The notes under the pieces: model-generated
Databases searched by the model: none
The model's input: the letters and a program-made list of their open reading frames with translations, nothing else
What the model was told of the DNA's origin: nothing
Position numbers and translations under genes: made by a program
Part shown: piece after piece, positions 10,640-23,560 of the stretch
How positions within the stretch are numbered: position 1 is the first letter of the stretch
Layout: every line of letters starts with the position of its first letter
From: Gnetum montanum
Lineage: Eukaryota; Streptophyta; Gnetopsida; Gnetales; Gnetaceae
DNA: 64,000 bases
Direction of reading: 5' to 3'
Assembly: GCA_015680685.1 (NCBI GenBank)
Contig: MNCI01008611.1
Span: forward strand, 515,684-579,683

Positions 10640-10860
10640 TGATCATTGTTTTCTTGGGAAAGGTTGATGACATGGTGATCACCATTAGTGAGTGATCCTA
10701 CCTAGTAAATTTTCTAGTAATCAAAGTTAGCAATAACTAAGAAGAATTTCCCATTACCATGGAAAGAGCATGTCTTAGCATCATTATTGCTAAGCTAGGT
10801 ATAATATACATTACCTTGAACATTTCCAAGAAAAATGAATACATCATGGTGGAGAAATAA
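10640..10860 (+). pseudogene. E0 retroviral-type aspartic protease remnant
   Basis: The GGAAAGAGCATGTCTTAGCA segment around 10757 corresponds to the IMGRAWLS region of the E2 protease, and flanking bases align with 28570-28730. The active-site Asp region is not recognisable. No open frame survives. Confidence 0.55.
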
Positions 10861-11219
10861 TGATTTCCATTCATCTTGTACAATGACACAGGATATGACT
10901 ACATGTAGAAAGTATGTAGTGTCAAATAAATGGATATCCGAACATACAAAAAGCACTTAGAGGAGGTGTGGATGTCAAAGTACATGTACATGATAGCCAC
11001 TAAGTAGGAAGATGCCTAGTGACTTATAGTAGAGGATAGCTGCAAACCTCAAATTTGCATGGAATAAGCAAAGAGGATTACCAGTTTCTATGTAGATAAG
11101 CTATATGAGATGGAATAAGGGTATCATAAACTCATCCAAGAAAGTCACGTATAAGAAGAAAACATCAACTAGGGAGACTTGTAGATTCCTAAATAATTAG
11201 TGCTATAAATAATAGAGAT

Positions 11220-12665
11220 AAATAAAATCATTAGGGTTATTAGAATATGTTTTCCTTGAAATTGGAAAATCGATAATCATCAATGTATAATTGATAAAGG
11301 ATCCTAATTAAAAGTTGGTTAAGGTGGTTTATAAATGACCAATAATCTTTTTCTAGTCTTATAATGAGATCACATGCATAGATTTGCATATATGCTAACA
11401 CTGCATATACACAAATCCTACAATGAAGCCTAAGCACAAACCATAGTATAGGCTGAATCACAAATTAAAGGACGTAATCAAAAGGGTAATCAAGAAACTA
11501 GGATTTAATCATCCTATAGAAAGTAGTGAGTGGATTAGTCCACTTATTATTGTATAAAATAAAGAATACAAGTGGCATATTCGCATAGACACCATGCTAT
11601 TGAACATGATAATGCTTAATGATCTCTTCTCGTTATCATTTGTTGACCAAGTGTTGGATATAATTATGGGTTATAAATACTAAATATTTTTGTATGGTTA
11701 TAAGAGAAATAACAAAATCCAAATTACATTTAAAGACTAGACCAATATAGCTTTAATAAGTCCTTAAGGGACATTTGGTTATAAGGAGATGTTCTTTTGT
11801 CTATGCAACACCCCTGCTACATTTTAGAGTCTAGTCATTAACATATTTTAAAAGCAAAATGGAAATAGTGTGAAAGTCTTCATGGATGACTTATCTGCCT
11901 ATAGCTCTAATTTTAAATAAGCAATTGATCATTTGGTATAGGTTGCCAAGATATGTGTTGAAACTAATCTGAAGTTGAATCGATAAAAGAGCTACCTAAT
12001 GATCCAAGAGGACATTGTTTCAAGTCATCAAATCTTAGAAAAAAGGCATTGAGATGGATCCATAGAAAATCAAAGTAATCTAAAAAATTACATAGAGGCC
12101 TGAGACCATGAAAGATATGAGGTCCTTCCTTAGAGACATCAACTTTTATAGGTATTTTATCAAGAATTTCGCCAAGATCACCTAGCCAAATGATTGAATT
12201 CACTAAGACAGATGCACTATCCATTTAAATGAAAGAATGCAAAAAGACTTTTAAGCTCTTCAAATAAGGACTCATAGAAACTCCTATTCTATGAGCACGA
12301 GATTGGTCCTAGATTTTTATATCATGACTAGTGCATCATATGATGCTATGAAAATTGTACTTACACACTTAAATGTTTAGAAACATCCACTATGCAATAA
12401 AAAGTATCATAGATGTACAACTAAATTACACCACAATGAAAAATGATCTCATGATATTGGTATATGCACTAAATAATTTAGGCACTATGTAGTTGAATAC
12501 CTTATATTTTTACACACTAATCATAGTTTGATTTGTTTCCTTATAAACAAACCAATGATAAGCCTTGAATCTTTCAATGATTAGCAATCTTATAAGAATT
12601 CAACATTACAATGATCGATAAAAAGGGAACGAAGAACGTTATTGCAAATCATTTGTCTCAATTAC
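11220..12665 (+). pseudogene. E0 reverse transcriptase and RNase H remnant
   Basis: RT coding is recognisable from about 11240 (equivalent to 29130 in E2). WISPLIIV lies near 11530, GTFGYKEMFFCLCNTPATF near 11770 and the catalytic FMDD box at 11879-11890. RNase H-like sequence equivalent to the DASYD region and YTLKFRHY-like segment runs to about 12665. Stops are frequent in every frame. The family is Athila-like by similarity to E2. Confidence 0.8.
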
Positions 12666-12714
12666 ACTAGGATGATAAGACTAGGCTACTATAGTTTCTC
12701 CATTATTAACCACT

Positions 12715-13908
12715 TGATGAGAAATTGAGTGATAATTTATATGTCTATTGTAAGCCCTGAATTTAGGAAATGTTCCACATGACTTGTATTTGTAGTCCTA
12801 GTATGTTTAGTGGTAGTTTGTGTCTCTTGAGCTTGTTTCCTTTCCTTTTGAATCATACTTTTGATTTTGGTATATGTCCCAATCTCCTTAGGACATTTTC
12901 AACCTCACTCAAATGTCTTAAGATCCTTTTGACATGTTACGTTGGATTTTGGATTTCATCCAAATTCAATGCTTAAAATTATAGCAAGAAGGATGCACTA
13001 ACTCCCTTATGGTAGCGCACCTCTTGTGTTAGCACATCCTTTGCTTACCCAAGTTTGGAACCAAATGTTGAAAGTATGCTCTAATTGGCCAAGGCTATGT
13101 TGATAGACCTTCGTTGGCATCTAGGCATTAACAAACTTCCACTGTTACATTGCAGAAAATTTAAATAATTAGAATGAACTCTTGCACATAACTTTATGAT
13201 CATTATCTTAGTTTTAACTTAGAGATTTTAGGATTTTGACATCTAGTTTTTGTGATGACCTTATTCTCCCTTAGGTAATTTAATTTTCTTCTTGTTTTTT
13301 ATGTGTGTTTTGAGTTATCACTTTTACAAGTGCAACTAGACCTTGTCATATTGCTACCTTGCTTACATAGCCTAGAACCATTTGGTTAATGCAAAGTCTA
13401 GTGTTTATGTAGTGAATAAAGATTATAATTTTTCCTTTATCTCATGACTTGGATGCCTTAAAACATTAAAATATTAAAAATATTTATTTCATGTTCATTT
13501 CCTTTTCATTATATTTAGCTACAAAGTTTCATCCTTATCGAAGAAGGTTGCAACTATACGACATGGTGTTGGGCCATCGAAGTTGTGACTAGGAGCCATT
13601 CATTACTTTCACATATGGTTTTGCACCAATCCTTTCAAGGATTATGATGTGTATGTATTATTTATCATTTTTTTCTTATATTTATAAAATACATAAAAAT
13701 TATAAATATTTTCCCACTTCCTCACCATGGAACAATAGGTTCTCATCATATTATATGTATTATAACCACTTTTATATTTCTTGAATGCAATGACATATAT
13801 GAGTGTTCTTAGTAATCCACTTAACATTATTTTTGAAGCTTACAATTGGAGCGCACTATGTTCTGTATGATATAATACCATTGGTTATGGCCTATAGGAC
13901 CCCTATGA
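12715..13908 (+). repeat. EF 5' LTR
   Basis: This starts TGATGAGAA and ends CTATGA (mutated CATCA) one base before the primer site. It is longer than the other LTRs here and lacks their GATATC cluster. The open frames inside (for example 12770-12976) do not correspond to any conserved protein and are treated as chance. Confidence 0.85.
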
Positions 13909-13909
13909 T

Positions 13910-13929
13910 TAGTGCCATTAATAGGGAAG
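13910..13929 (+). other. EF primer binding site (tRNA-Asp type, decayed)
   Basis: TAGTGCCATTAATAGGGAAG matches the pattern TGGCGCCGTTGCCGGGGA at most positions and lies one base after the LTR. Confidence 0.65.
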
Positions 13930-14099
13930 GCATTGGTAAATTACCTTGAAATACTTATACCTTTACAATTTTTCTTCTTTTAGTTGTTAATTATGTAGGA
14001 AATAAAGAATTGAGGCAATCATCACTAAACTTAATAACAAAAATAGATTGAAGTAGAATCCTTAATTAGTCCAAATTACTTTTAAAAACATGATGAATA

Positions 14100-15600
14100 A
14101 AGCAGCACCTCCTATTATGGTCAAATTAACAAAAACTGGAACAATGGTGCAATGCATATGGATAATTTTGCAAAGAACCTAGGAAGTTAATAACCTACCA
14201 CCTTTGAAAGACATTATTTAATCAAGGATTCATTGAGAATTATATAGACTATGAACCCATGTCATTCCAACAAGTAGAGTATGTTGTTTATGAGAAGAAA
14301 GAGTTTCATGATATGATTGTAAAGCAAGAGTATGAACACATATATTCTGAGAAGCAAGTAGGACCTCCCCCTAGAGAGTCTCATTGCTACAATATGAATG
14401 GTTCTAGGTGAAGAAGGTTCAACCATCTTTCTTAGTGAGGCTTGAGCTACACTTGTGGTGATTTAAAGTGGTCCAGCATTCCACCTTTGTCTTACCTTCA
14501 TTTAAATGAAGGTATTTATGGCTTGAATAAGCCATTGTTTTTGTGGATTTACTAGGATCAAATTCATGAAGAATTTTCTATCCCACTTCAAATTGAGAAT
14601 AAAAAATAAAAATGATTGATATACTTGAAGTTCCCACATTCAATGAGCAATTAAATGATCATCCACATCTTCATGTTCAAGCATTTATCATTTCTTATGA
14701 GATATAGGGGTTAATCAATGAGTGGCAAAAACACTGACTCTTTTCCCACTTACTCATTGATCATGCTAAAATATAGCAGCAAGCTCTTCCACCCAATTCC
14801 ATCTCTTCTTGGATAAACATGTTAAAATTCTTCAATATCATATTTCAATCTTATGCCTAAGTTGCAAACATTAGAAAGAAGATAGTAAGATGCAAGTAGA
14901 ATACTAATGAATCATTGGATGTGGTTATGGAATGCTACAATTGCATGTTTAATCAATGTCCAAATCATAGGTTTAGCAAACATGACCAATTAATGCACCT
15001 CATAGAAGGAATATGGTCATAAATATATGAAATGATAGATATTTATGTCATGGAAAATCTCTCCCATAGATTAGTGGCTCAAATTGTAGCTATGTTAGAT
15101 GTCATGGCTAAATTATAAGGTATATGGCATAAGCATGTAAATGTAGAGAAAGTAAAAGTGAATCCAAAATATCATAAGAATGTAAATAATATTAAATGTA
15201 ATATTTAACCTTCTGATGTTATTAAAGCCCTTGTTCAAGAAAGCATAAAAACTAAGAAGACTTTAGCAAACCTTGTTGATGTTGTTAACAAGGTTTGGGA
15301 TGTGTTAAATTAAAAGATAGTATCATGTATTAAGGATTTAGAAAACAAAGTTATTGAAGCAGCTACAAAGTTAGTCATACCAAAAGGTAAGAATGATCAA
15401 AGAAAAAAAAAGGGTAAGAGGCCTTACCATGATCAGGTTCTTTATTGTTATGATCCATTTTTTGTGCCATAAATTTAACAAGGGATGGAACCTAATCCCT
15501 AGATCTTGGCACCATAAAGTGTCCCCTCTACATAAAAAAAATCTTTCTCATGTCATCCTTTTTTGTACCATTAAACTCAACAAGTTATGAACAAAGTGCC
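14100..15600 (+). pseudogene. EF gag remnant
   Basis: Around 14650-15120 the decayed frame reads like a Retrotrans_gag core: HLHVQAFIIS, INEWQKH, FQSYAQVANI (one stop removed), HDQLMHLIEG and SHRLVAQIVAMLDVMAKL. It parallels E2 at 26810-27240 (HLQAFHDACA, FNDKYQTYSRV, EQLCHLVDGL). Downstream (15170-15420) a Lys-rich region with QESIKTKKTLANLVDVVNKV resembles the C-terminal gag of relatives. Stops are present throughout. Confidence 0.7.
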
Positions 15601-16989
15601 TCATGCAATGTCCCATTAATATTGACCATATCCACCACAATTATATAAACAACCTTAGGTCCAATAATGTCCATCATGGCCCTCTATACCATTATAGAAG
15701 GGAATTTTAAATTAGTCATACTATGAAATATCTAGTTCCTTAATGTAGAGTAGTACTATCCCTATTTTTTATCATCATATACTATTGGGTAGTACCATAA
15801 TAATCATGTTCCTTCCATGGAATAAAATTCATCACCTCATAGACAAAAGCATTTTTCTAAGAGAAAGAAGAACACAATGGTCAGTGAGGATTCAGTCTCA
15901 TCCCCTTCTTCACTGTTATCTTTAAAGACATGAAACCAAGAAGATTATATTTCTAAATATCAAGAAAATGAAGTTTTCACTCCTTTAGATAAAGATAATT
16001 TATAGCATCCACCAGTGGAAGGAAGAAAAATTTGTCTTCAAAATTCATCCAAAAAGTTCAACACTTGGAATAATATGAATTATCTCAATCATCTCCTCAA
16101 CCATTTGGTGATGTTGATCAAAAAAGAGGTTGTCAAGTGTTAACCTTAAACTTAATCATGAGGGAAGAGACCTAAACATAATGACTTCAATGGTAGATCA
16201 TGATTTACTCTTTTTTTTTTGTGTATATTTTTTGAAACTAACAATATATCGTTCTCTAATTTTCTTATTCTTTTAGGTTGGAATGATTTTTTGTGCATGT
16301 TTATGAGCATATATATCTATCAATTTTGGTTTATTATTTATTTAGTATGATTTTTGTGAATGTATATTTTTTATATTAATGTTTACTTGATTTTTATTTT
16401 CATATTCTTTTAAATGTGTTTTGTGTAAATCTAAAAATCTAATTAATATGCTTTATGAATGCTCATCCAATAAGCCAATGCTTGATGGGTGAGTTATAGA
16501 TGTGATCATGCTGTGAGAGTGCTAAATAGGTCTAAAGTGAAGCCTTGATTGATGGAACACCAACTCAACAAACTTCATTAACCTACTCTTTCCTCATTCA
16601 TCATGAGTAAACCATGCTCAAATTTAGTAGGGAGCCAAGACTCACACTATGAGTTGTTGAAGCTACTACTGCTAGAAACATGGTAGGTGATGGATCCTTA
16701 CCTTAGGGTGTGAGCTATGAAATCCAAAAATATTGTCTAGTCACTACAAAGAAAAGCATGTATCATCAATGGTCTTGTAACCATTGTAATGGATCTAATC
16801 AGTATGATTTTATCAAGGTGCACATGCTTGCAATACCTAATGACCTTGGTTAGAAGAGATTCATGATCTTATGAACCTATGCATGTCATGTGATGAGAGC
16901 TGAATTCTCATGATTGTATAATTTGAAAACTCCAAGTGGTAATCTAGCACTTTAATGGTTCTCATAGTTCTCACATACCATTCAATAAA
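15601..16989 (+). other. EF internal sequence without recognisable gene
   Basis: A Tyr/His/Pro-codon-rich patch up to about 15900 may be the end of gag. Beyond 16200 the sequence is AT-rich with no recognisable protease or pol. It ends where E4 is inserted. Confidence 0.5.
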
Positions 16990-17750
16990 TGATGAAAACC
17001 CAGCTTCAATAACTTAAAATTAAAACTAAATCCTTCAAACTTGCACTCGCACTTGGAAATAAAAAAACATCTTTTTATTCTTACTAGAAAAATTAAAGAG
17101 AAATATAAATGTTAGAAGAAAATTCCTATGATAGACAAGTGCTCAAGAATCCAATACAACACACTCACACTTACATACAAAATGGCTATGGAGCCTTACA
17201 AAAATGGATGTTTAATTAGAGCTCAATATCACTCTCTTCTCACTTCTCTTCCTCTTCATACCACAAACTCTCTCAACTCTCTAGACTCTCTTCCTTTTCA
17301 AATGAAAGACCTTGATGCCTATTTATAACTTTTTGGGATTTTTTGATACCTAAATACAAAATTTTGTCCATTATTTCTTAATAAGAAGATGTCTTGGATG
17401 CAGACATGGTAGACGTCTTTGGTTCAAAGGAGAGATCCTTATAGGTTATAGATGTCTTTCTTGAATTGTAGGCCAACATAGGATATTTCTGGCTTCCTCA
17501 AGAGATGCCTATCTAAGGATGAGATGCCTTGTATAGTGGGGAGATGTCTTCCTGGGTAGTTATTCCAAAATTAAGACATCTTCTTGAGAGTCTAGATAAG
17601 CCAACTATAACTGCAATCATCTTCTTTTGTCTTATGAAATTTTCAAAATAGGAAAAATAATGCAAAAACATGATATACACATAAAACTATGAGGAACACA
17701 CAATCACAATCTATTAAGGATGATGCAAGGACTAAGTGATGTCCTTAACA
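16990..17750 (-). repeat. E4 3' LTR
   Basis: In element orientation it starts TGTTAAGGACATCAC and ends in TTCATCA (plus strand TGATGAAAAC...GTCCTTAACA). The copy at 22803-23560 shares AGCTTCAATAAC, AGACAAGTGCT(C/T)AAGAATCC and the AGATGTC/GACATC-rich part. Confidence 0.9.
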
Positions 17751-17764
17751 TTTCTTCCATCCTT
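17751..17764 (-). other. E4 polypurine tract
   Basis: In element orientation AAGGATGGAAGAAA lies immediately before the 3' LTR. Confidence 0.75.
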
Positions 17765-19070
17765 AAAATTAAAAATTATTTTCAAGTTGGATGCACACTT
17801 GAGATAGCATTAAGCCCCAAAAATATAAGTCTTTCTTATGAATCCAAATTGCATTTTTAGGTCCCTCATCACTCCAATGCATTTTTTACCTCCTTGTGCT
17901 TCTAGCTTCTCTTGCTTACAACACAACTATTTTCCTTAAAGGCTTAGATGTCTTTTGATTTTTACGTGCATCTTTAAGAATCTTAAGGTTGTTCCCCAAG
18001 TCAAATGTAAGCACTTTGCCATGGAAATGACTCAAATATAAAACATTAAACACAATAAAATATAAAATGATTGGGAAGATCAAGCTCATAATTAGTATCA
18101 TTCACTTTGATCCTAATTTGAAATGGATTGATCTTCTTAGGCTTGAGCTTAGAGACATTTATATTCTCTAGTCTCTCCTACCCAAATGGAGCCATACATA
18201 ATCATCACCATTTAATATCACTTTCTTATTTTCCAATTTCTTAATAATAGTAACTTCTTTTGCCTTTTCTTCAAGTTTTGTCATTACTTTCTTATGCAAG
18301 TCTTGCATGCCTTTTACAAAATCTAAACTAATATGGGTATAATAATTAAATTTCTTTAAATTATCTATCATCCTTGGAGCATAACCATAGTTTGCATCAA
18401 ATGGAGTTTTCCAAAACCTAGAATAACAAGAATTATTATAGCTAAATTCAGTAGATCATAAAATATTTTTCCATCAATTAGGTTGATTCTCATAAAGACA
18501 CCTAAATATTTTGAGTAATGATTTATTTACAACTCTAGTTTGACCATCATTTTATCAATGATAGGCACTAGAAAAGGATAATTTTGTACACAACAATTTC
18601 CATAATGGCCTCCAAAAATGTCTTGTAAATTTAACATCTTTATCACTTACAATATTCAATGGGAGATCATGTAACCTTACAAAATTTTGGAAATACAAGT
18701 GAGAAATATGAGATGCATCATTACTTCTCTTACAAGAAATGAAATGGATAGTTTTAGTAAATCTATAAATAACAATAAAAATAGAATCATGACTAGGTTG
18801 TATCTTAGAAATTCCATAAATAAAATCCATAGAGTTACTTTTCCATGGAGCATTAGGAATTGACAAAGATAAATAATGTGCAGTAATATCCTTAACTTCC
18901 TTGAATTTTTTGCAAACAATACACTCTCTAACAAATTTATTTATATCATTTTTCATACCTAGCTAATAGGAGCTCTTCCCCACAAGCTCATAGGTCTTTG
19001 TCCTACCCATGTATCCAACCATATTATAATTATGCTTTTCATCCAAAATTATTAACTTAAAATCATACTT
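17765..19070 (-). pseudogene. E4 integrase and C-terminal pol remnant
   Basis: On the minus strand, 18956-18555 encodes about 130 residues of integrase. They start with the end of the zinc-binding part (CIVCKKFK) and continue with WKSNSMDFIYG (first catalytic Asp), FTKTIHFISCK and NIVSDKDVKFTRHFW (second Asp). This is typical of chromovirus-type Ty3/gypsy elements. Nothing recognisable as the usual glutamate motif survives cleanly. The part at 18371-18168 (YYTHISLDFVKGMQDLHKKV) corresponds to the region after the core. I could not identify a chromodomain. Confidence 0.85.
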
Positions 19071-19463
19071 TGGCATACATACCTTATCATTTTTCAAGAG
19101 GATGTCCTACTATAGGTGATAGTTTCTCCACCTATCCACTCTACCAAGAAATGGAGCATTACAATCTTTCCAAAACTCTCCAAAATTATCATTATGAAAA
19201 TATGAAGAAGTCAAGTTCTCAAGTCCTTCTTCGACTTGGGCACTTGAATGATTCACAATATGAATTCTTGAAAGGACATCTACCACTACATTACTTTTTC
19301 TACTTCTATGTTTTAGTACAAAGTGAAATTATTAGAGTTGATTCATCAATTTCATATGCCTAGCACTCAACTTCTTTTGTGAAATCAAGAATTACAATGC
19401 CTTGTGATCAGTTACTAAAAAAAATTTACTTCCAAACAAATAATGCCTTTAATGGTTTATGGG

Positions 19464-19715
19464 CTAAAGTATAGCATAAAAATATTTTTCATAGATACAA
19501 TACTTTTGCCTTAATTCATTCAATTTTTCAAAGAAAATTGCAATGGGCTTACCTTCTTGGGATAGCTCCCCTCCAACTACAAGTCCACTTGCATCCACCT
19601 CCACTTCGAAAATGTTGGAGAGATTTGGAATAGCCAACATTGGAGCACTGAAAATTTTTTCTTTCAAAACTTGTAATGATTTTTTCTTCTCTTCATCCCA
19701 TACAAAATCTAACAT
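19464..19715 (-). pseudogene. E4 RNase H remnant
   Basis: The minus-strand frame contains LKEKIFSAPMLAIPNLSNIF, VDASGLVVGGELSQEGKPIA and KYCIYEKYFYAIL, the normal start of Ty3/gypsy RNase H with its first Asp (VDAS). Confidence 0.88.
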
Positions 19716-19782
19716 TTTCTTTAAACAAGAAAGTATATTCCATGTAATAGAATTAAAATTTCAAATAAACCTTCTATAAAAA

Positions 19783-20540
19783 CTAGCCAAACCAAGAAAA
19801 GATCTTACCTTCTTCACATCTTGCCTTGATATTGCTTCTCCTCATTTTGACTTGGTTTTTAGAAACAACATGATCTAAGTAAACAATTTTCTTCTTCATA
19901 AAATAACATGTCTTGGCATTCATTACCAATTTGGCCTCATGTAACTTTGAACACAATAATCTAATGTGTTGCACATGTTCCTCCTTATTAGAACTATAGA
20001 TAAGAATATCATCAAAGAAATTAATCAACATTTTTCATTAAGATTCATTAAAAATTTATGCATAAATGTCATGAATGTTGTTGGAGCATTGGTTAGTTCA
20101 AAAGGCATGGCTAATCATTCATAAAAATCATCTCGTATTTTAAAGGCTATTTTTCATTCATCTCTTAGTCTAATATGAATTTGATTATAGCCATTCTTTA
20201 AATTAATCTTGGAGAAAATTTTAGAATTAGCAAGTACATCAAAAATGTCATCCATTCTAGGGATAGGAAACCTATACCTGATAGCGATTCTATTGATAGC
20301 CCTAGAATCTATACATATTCTCATCTCATCTATATCTTTCTTTGAAACAAGTATAGGTAGAATGACATAAGGAGCAATGAGTTCCTTCATGAAGCCATTA
20401 TAGAGTAATTCACTTACTTGCTTATTTAACTCCTCTCTCTAATTTGGAGTTAGGTGGTAAGCTCTCTCATTTGGGATGGTAGCTCCAAGCATAAAATTAA
20501 TTTGATGTTGAATGCATCTTATTAGAAGAAGCCCTTCAAA
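19783..20540 (-). pseudogene. E4 reverse transcriptase remnant
   Basis: In element order: MRICIDSRAINRIAIRYRFP and PRMDDIFDVLANSKIFSKI (20390-20154), a gap with stops, then the catalytic FFDDILIYS at about 20020 followed by HVQHIRLLCSKLHEAKL. This is a chromovirus-type RT. Frame breaks separate the pieces. Confidence 0.9.
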
Positions 20541-20796
20541 TTTTCTTTGAAAACATTAGGAAATATCAATTTCAAGGGTTACAGTATTGGAGGAAGTTCA
20601 TTTAAAGGCTCCTCTTAACTTGTTATAAGTATTTACATGATAACAAAACCATGTCTAGCTTCTTCATGTGCCTATAGATATTCTTGCTTACTTAGCACGA
20701 TCAATGTGACATTTATAGGGACATTTTCCTTATACTATTGCCAAGTCACATGGATTAAATCATGTATCCCATATTCCCTTGGTAGTGACAAAACAT

Positions 20797-21066
20797 TTAT
20801 TGCTCCATTAAAATAAGCCTTCTTGTCAAAATTTGAAGGTCTTCCCAAAATGACATTAGCATAATTAATTGGAAGAATATCACAATTACTTTGTCTTTAA
20901 AGGAACCAATCTTAAAAGATAAAATACACCCCTTTTTCACTTCTTGGAAATGATCTTTTGAAACCCAATGACCTCTATAGGGCCTCAAGTATGGAAATGT
21001 CTTCAAATCAAGCTTAGCAATAATCTTAGAAGAAATCACATTTTCATGGGCACCACCATCAATCAA
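20797..21066 (-). pseudogene. E4 aspartic protease remnant
   Basis: The minus-strand frame starts MIDGGAHENVISSKII, where IDGG takes the place of the usual D-S/T-G active site, as in some chromoviruses. KLDLKTFPYLRPYRGHWV follows. It lies between gag and RT as expected. The C-terminal part loses similarity after about 60 residues. Confidence 0.82.
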
Positions 21067-21204
21067 ATTTCATAATCATTTATCACTATCAAGATACTTG
21101 GCCCCGATCCTAAAGAGCATCTTCCTCATAGGATCTTCATTTATGTTCACATTTTCCATAATAGTATAAGAATTAATTTTAGTCACATCTTCTATCATAG
21201 AAGC

Positions 21205-22230
21205 ATGAGGATTACCTTTATTGGAGGACTCTCCCTTCTTCAAGATATGTTGTTCTATACTCTTGAGAACCTTTGGCTTTTTGCATTTCTATTACTTGTG
21301 TCCCATCTCACCACAATTGAAGCATTGAAGTTTGGAAGAAAAGTTATTTTTTTTATCCTTTCTTTTCTTAAAGTAGTCCTTCCTAAAATCTTGTCCCTCC
21401 TTAAACTTCTCTTGATACTCATTTGTGTCTTCTTTGACATTTCCCTTCTCCTTGGCTTTCGTCTCACCCTTAGAAGCTTTAGACTCCTTGCCCTTAGCAG
21501 AGTTAGGACCTGTATTAAATCCTTGAAGTTTCTTCTTAGATTTAACAGCTAATTAAAAAGTCTCATCCAATTTTTGATGCCCCTAGAATATTAGCTCTTA
21601 TTATTATTCCTCTTTAATCCTTCTTGGAAATTAGATGCTTTCTCATACTCATCCTCATAAAATTTTGCTTACTAGAAGGCTTTGCAAAAGTCCATATAGA
21701 AGTATATAACACTCTTATAACATTTCCTTGGATATTTTAATTTTTGGATTGCCTCTTGTCTATTATGGATCTTCTCACATTTTTGTTTGAGCATTAACTA
21801 CATTAATGATCAATCTTTAATAGGAGTTCCATTATTTACAAGGTAAGCATGAATCTCTTTCTCCCACCAAATATGTGTCGTACCCTCAAGTTTGGTCTCA
21901 ACATTTGACACTTTTTGATGGTCTTATACATCTTCAAGTTTAAAGTACTTGTTCAAGATCATTAGCTAAGAAAGAAAAGATTCAGTGTCCTCCATCTCAT
22001 TGAAAGTCCTTACTTCCACATAAGGCATTCTAGAGGCATGCCTAAAACACTTTGTAATCCCTTAAAATTTCTTTGAGGCCCATAAGTAGATCCAATATTC
22101 CTCCCTATTGGAAATATAAATCTATGGAATCTTGATCTAACAATTAGAGAATGAGGGTTTTCATCATATTCCTTGTCTTCCCCAATGTCTTCATTCCCAA
22201 AAGGAATGTCATCATCAGGGTTTGGCATGA
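21205..22230 (-). pseudogene. E4 gag remnant with zinc knuckle
   Basis: The minus strand holds a Lys/Arg-rich region and at 21324-21283 a nucleocapsid zinc knuckle CFNCGEMGHK followed by two stops and then K-C, i.e. the standard CX2CX4HX4C spacing. The plus-strand open frame at 21205-21552 is antisense to it and not a gene. The upstream part (to 22228) includes acidic NPDDDIPFGNEDIGEDKEYD, probably gag N-terminal sequence. Confidence 0.8.
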
Positions 22231-22787
22231 ATGGTTACCTTGTTAAAGAAGCCCTTCATGAAGAAAATTTTGAATTTACATCTTACTTAAATGTCATTGG
22301 TGTTGGAGGCTGATCTTTCTTTTATTCAAGCTTATTCTATTTATAAGAATCTTGAGTACATCCCTAAAGTCTCCATGTCCCTGGCTAATCCCTAGACTAA
22401 TTTCTTCTTTGGTGCCATGATTAAATGAACATAATAGACAAATTACAAAAATACCCATAAAGAAATTGCAAAAGGATTAATATTACCCACAACCAAAATT
22501 GGAGTAGTCAATTATATTCAATAAGAGATATGAAAACCCAAAATAGGATTCACACAATTCCCATAAATCCTAGTGAAACAAGGTTAATGGGTATCCTAAA
22601 TAATAAGAGTTTCTAATACTTATTTCAATTACTCATCCAAAATGACCAAAAGAAGGCTAATAAAACCCAAGTTAAGTATGAAACAAACATAAAAAAATTG
22701 CAAACCAAAATTAAGTTGGAGATGAGTGAATTCTTATGAGTTAATGTAGAGGATTCTTCCCCTTGAGTCAGTTATCTTCACTCCTTT

Positions 22788-22799
22788 GCTTTGATACCA
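22788..22799 (-). other. E4 primer binding site (initiator tRNA-Met type)
   Basis: In element orientation TGGTATCAAAGC follows the 5' LTR end. The classical plant initiator-Met site is TGGTATCAGAGC (established knowledge), so one base differs. This separates E4 from the tRNA-Asp-type elements around it. Confidence 0.88.
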
Positions 22800-22802
22800 A
22801 TA

Positions 22803-23560
22803 TGATGAAGACCTAGCTTCAATAACCCAAAATTGAAACTAAACCCTTCAAACCTACACATATAATTGGAAACAAGAAATAAATAGCTCTTGATCCTTTC
22901 TAGAAAAAATGAAAGAGAAATGCTAGAAGCAAATGCCTAGGATAGACAAGTGCTTAAGAATCCAATACAAAAAACTCACACTCACACACAAAATGGCTAT
23001 GAAGCCTTACAACAATGGATTATTTATTGGAGCTCAATATCACTCTTTCCTCACTTCTCTTTCTCTTCACATCTCAAACTCTATAAACTTCTTAAACTCC
23101 TTATCCTTTTCAAATGAAATGTCTTGATGCCTATTTATAACCTTTTGGGATTGTTTGACAATCGATATAAAATTATGTTTATTATTTCTCAACAAGGAGA
23201 CATCTTGGATGTAGAAATTATAGACATATTTGGTTAAGAGAAGGAATATTCCATAGGTTGTATACATCTTCCCTGACTTGCATGTTAATAGAGGAGATGT
23301 CTAGGTTTCTCAGAAGACATATATCTACATGATGAGACATCTTGTCTTGTGGAAAGATATCTTCTTGGGTATTCATTTCAAAATTAAGACATCTTATTTA
23401 GAGTTTACATAAGCTAATCACAACTCCAATCATCTTCTCTTGTTCTAGAAACTTGTGGAAATAGTAAAAACAATGCAAAAACATAACTTATATATAAAAC
23501 TTCAAGAAACATGCAATCACAATCTGTTGAGCATGATACATGGGCTAGGTGATATCCTCA
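22803..23560 (-). repeat. E4 5' LTR
   Basis: Partner of 16990-17750. Its outer end is decayed: TGAGGATATCACC replaces TGTTAAGGACATCAC, and the true boundary could be a few bases further at 23563. Confidence 0.87.

Larger units (their letters stand above)
10560..12714 (+). mobile_element. E0 left half: very old Athila-like element (protease, RT, RNase H)
   Basis: This is the left part of a forward Ty3/gypsy element interrupted by EF at 12715 and resuming at 44414 with integrase. The order matches E2 (28430-30600 followed by integrase), and sequences on both sides of EF join in the expected order. It is the most decayed pol in the window and lies outside all other insertions here, so it should be among the oldest layers. 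No LTR or primer site could be located on the left. Confidence 0.75.
16990..23560 (-). mobile_element. E4: chromovirus-like Ty3/gypsy element, reverse
   Basis: A 6.6-kb reverse element with LTRs 16990-17750 and 22803-23560, a tRNA-iMet-type primer site, gag with a zinc knuckle, protease, RT, RNase H and integrase, and a purine-rich tract AAGGATGGAAGAAA before its 3' LTR. Integrase and protease motifs are of the chromovirus type and differ from the Athila-like pol of E2. A convincing target duplication is not visible (ATAAA versus AGTAA at best). All genes carry stops and frame breaks. It is inserted in the EF interior. Confidence 0.9.

Noticed and set aside
12770-12976. Hydrophobic 68-codon frame in EF 5' LTR
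   Set aside because: The partner LTR has a similar-looking but differently framed ORF (43238-43432); no conserved protein signal, so LTR sequence only.
21205-21552. 115-codon plus-strand frame
   Set aside because: It is antisense to the E4 gag zinc-knuckle region; Leu/Phe richness comes from reading Lys/Glu codons backwards.
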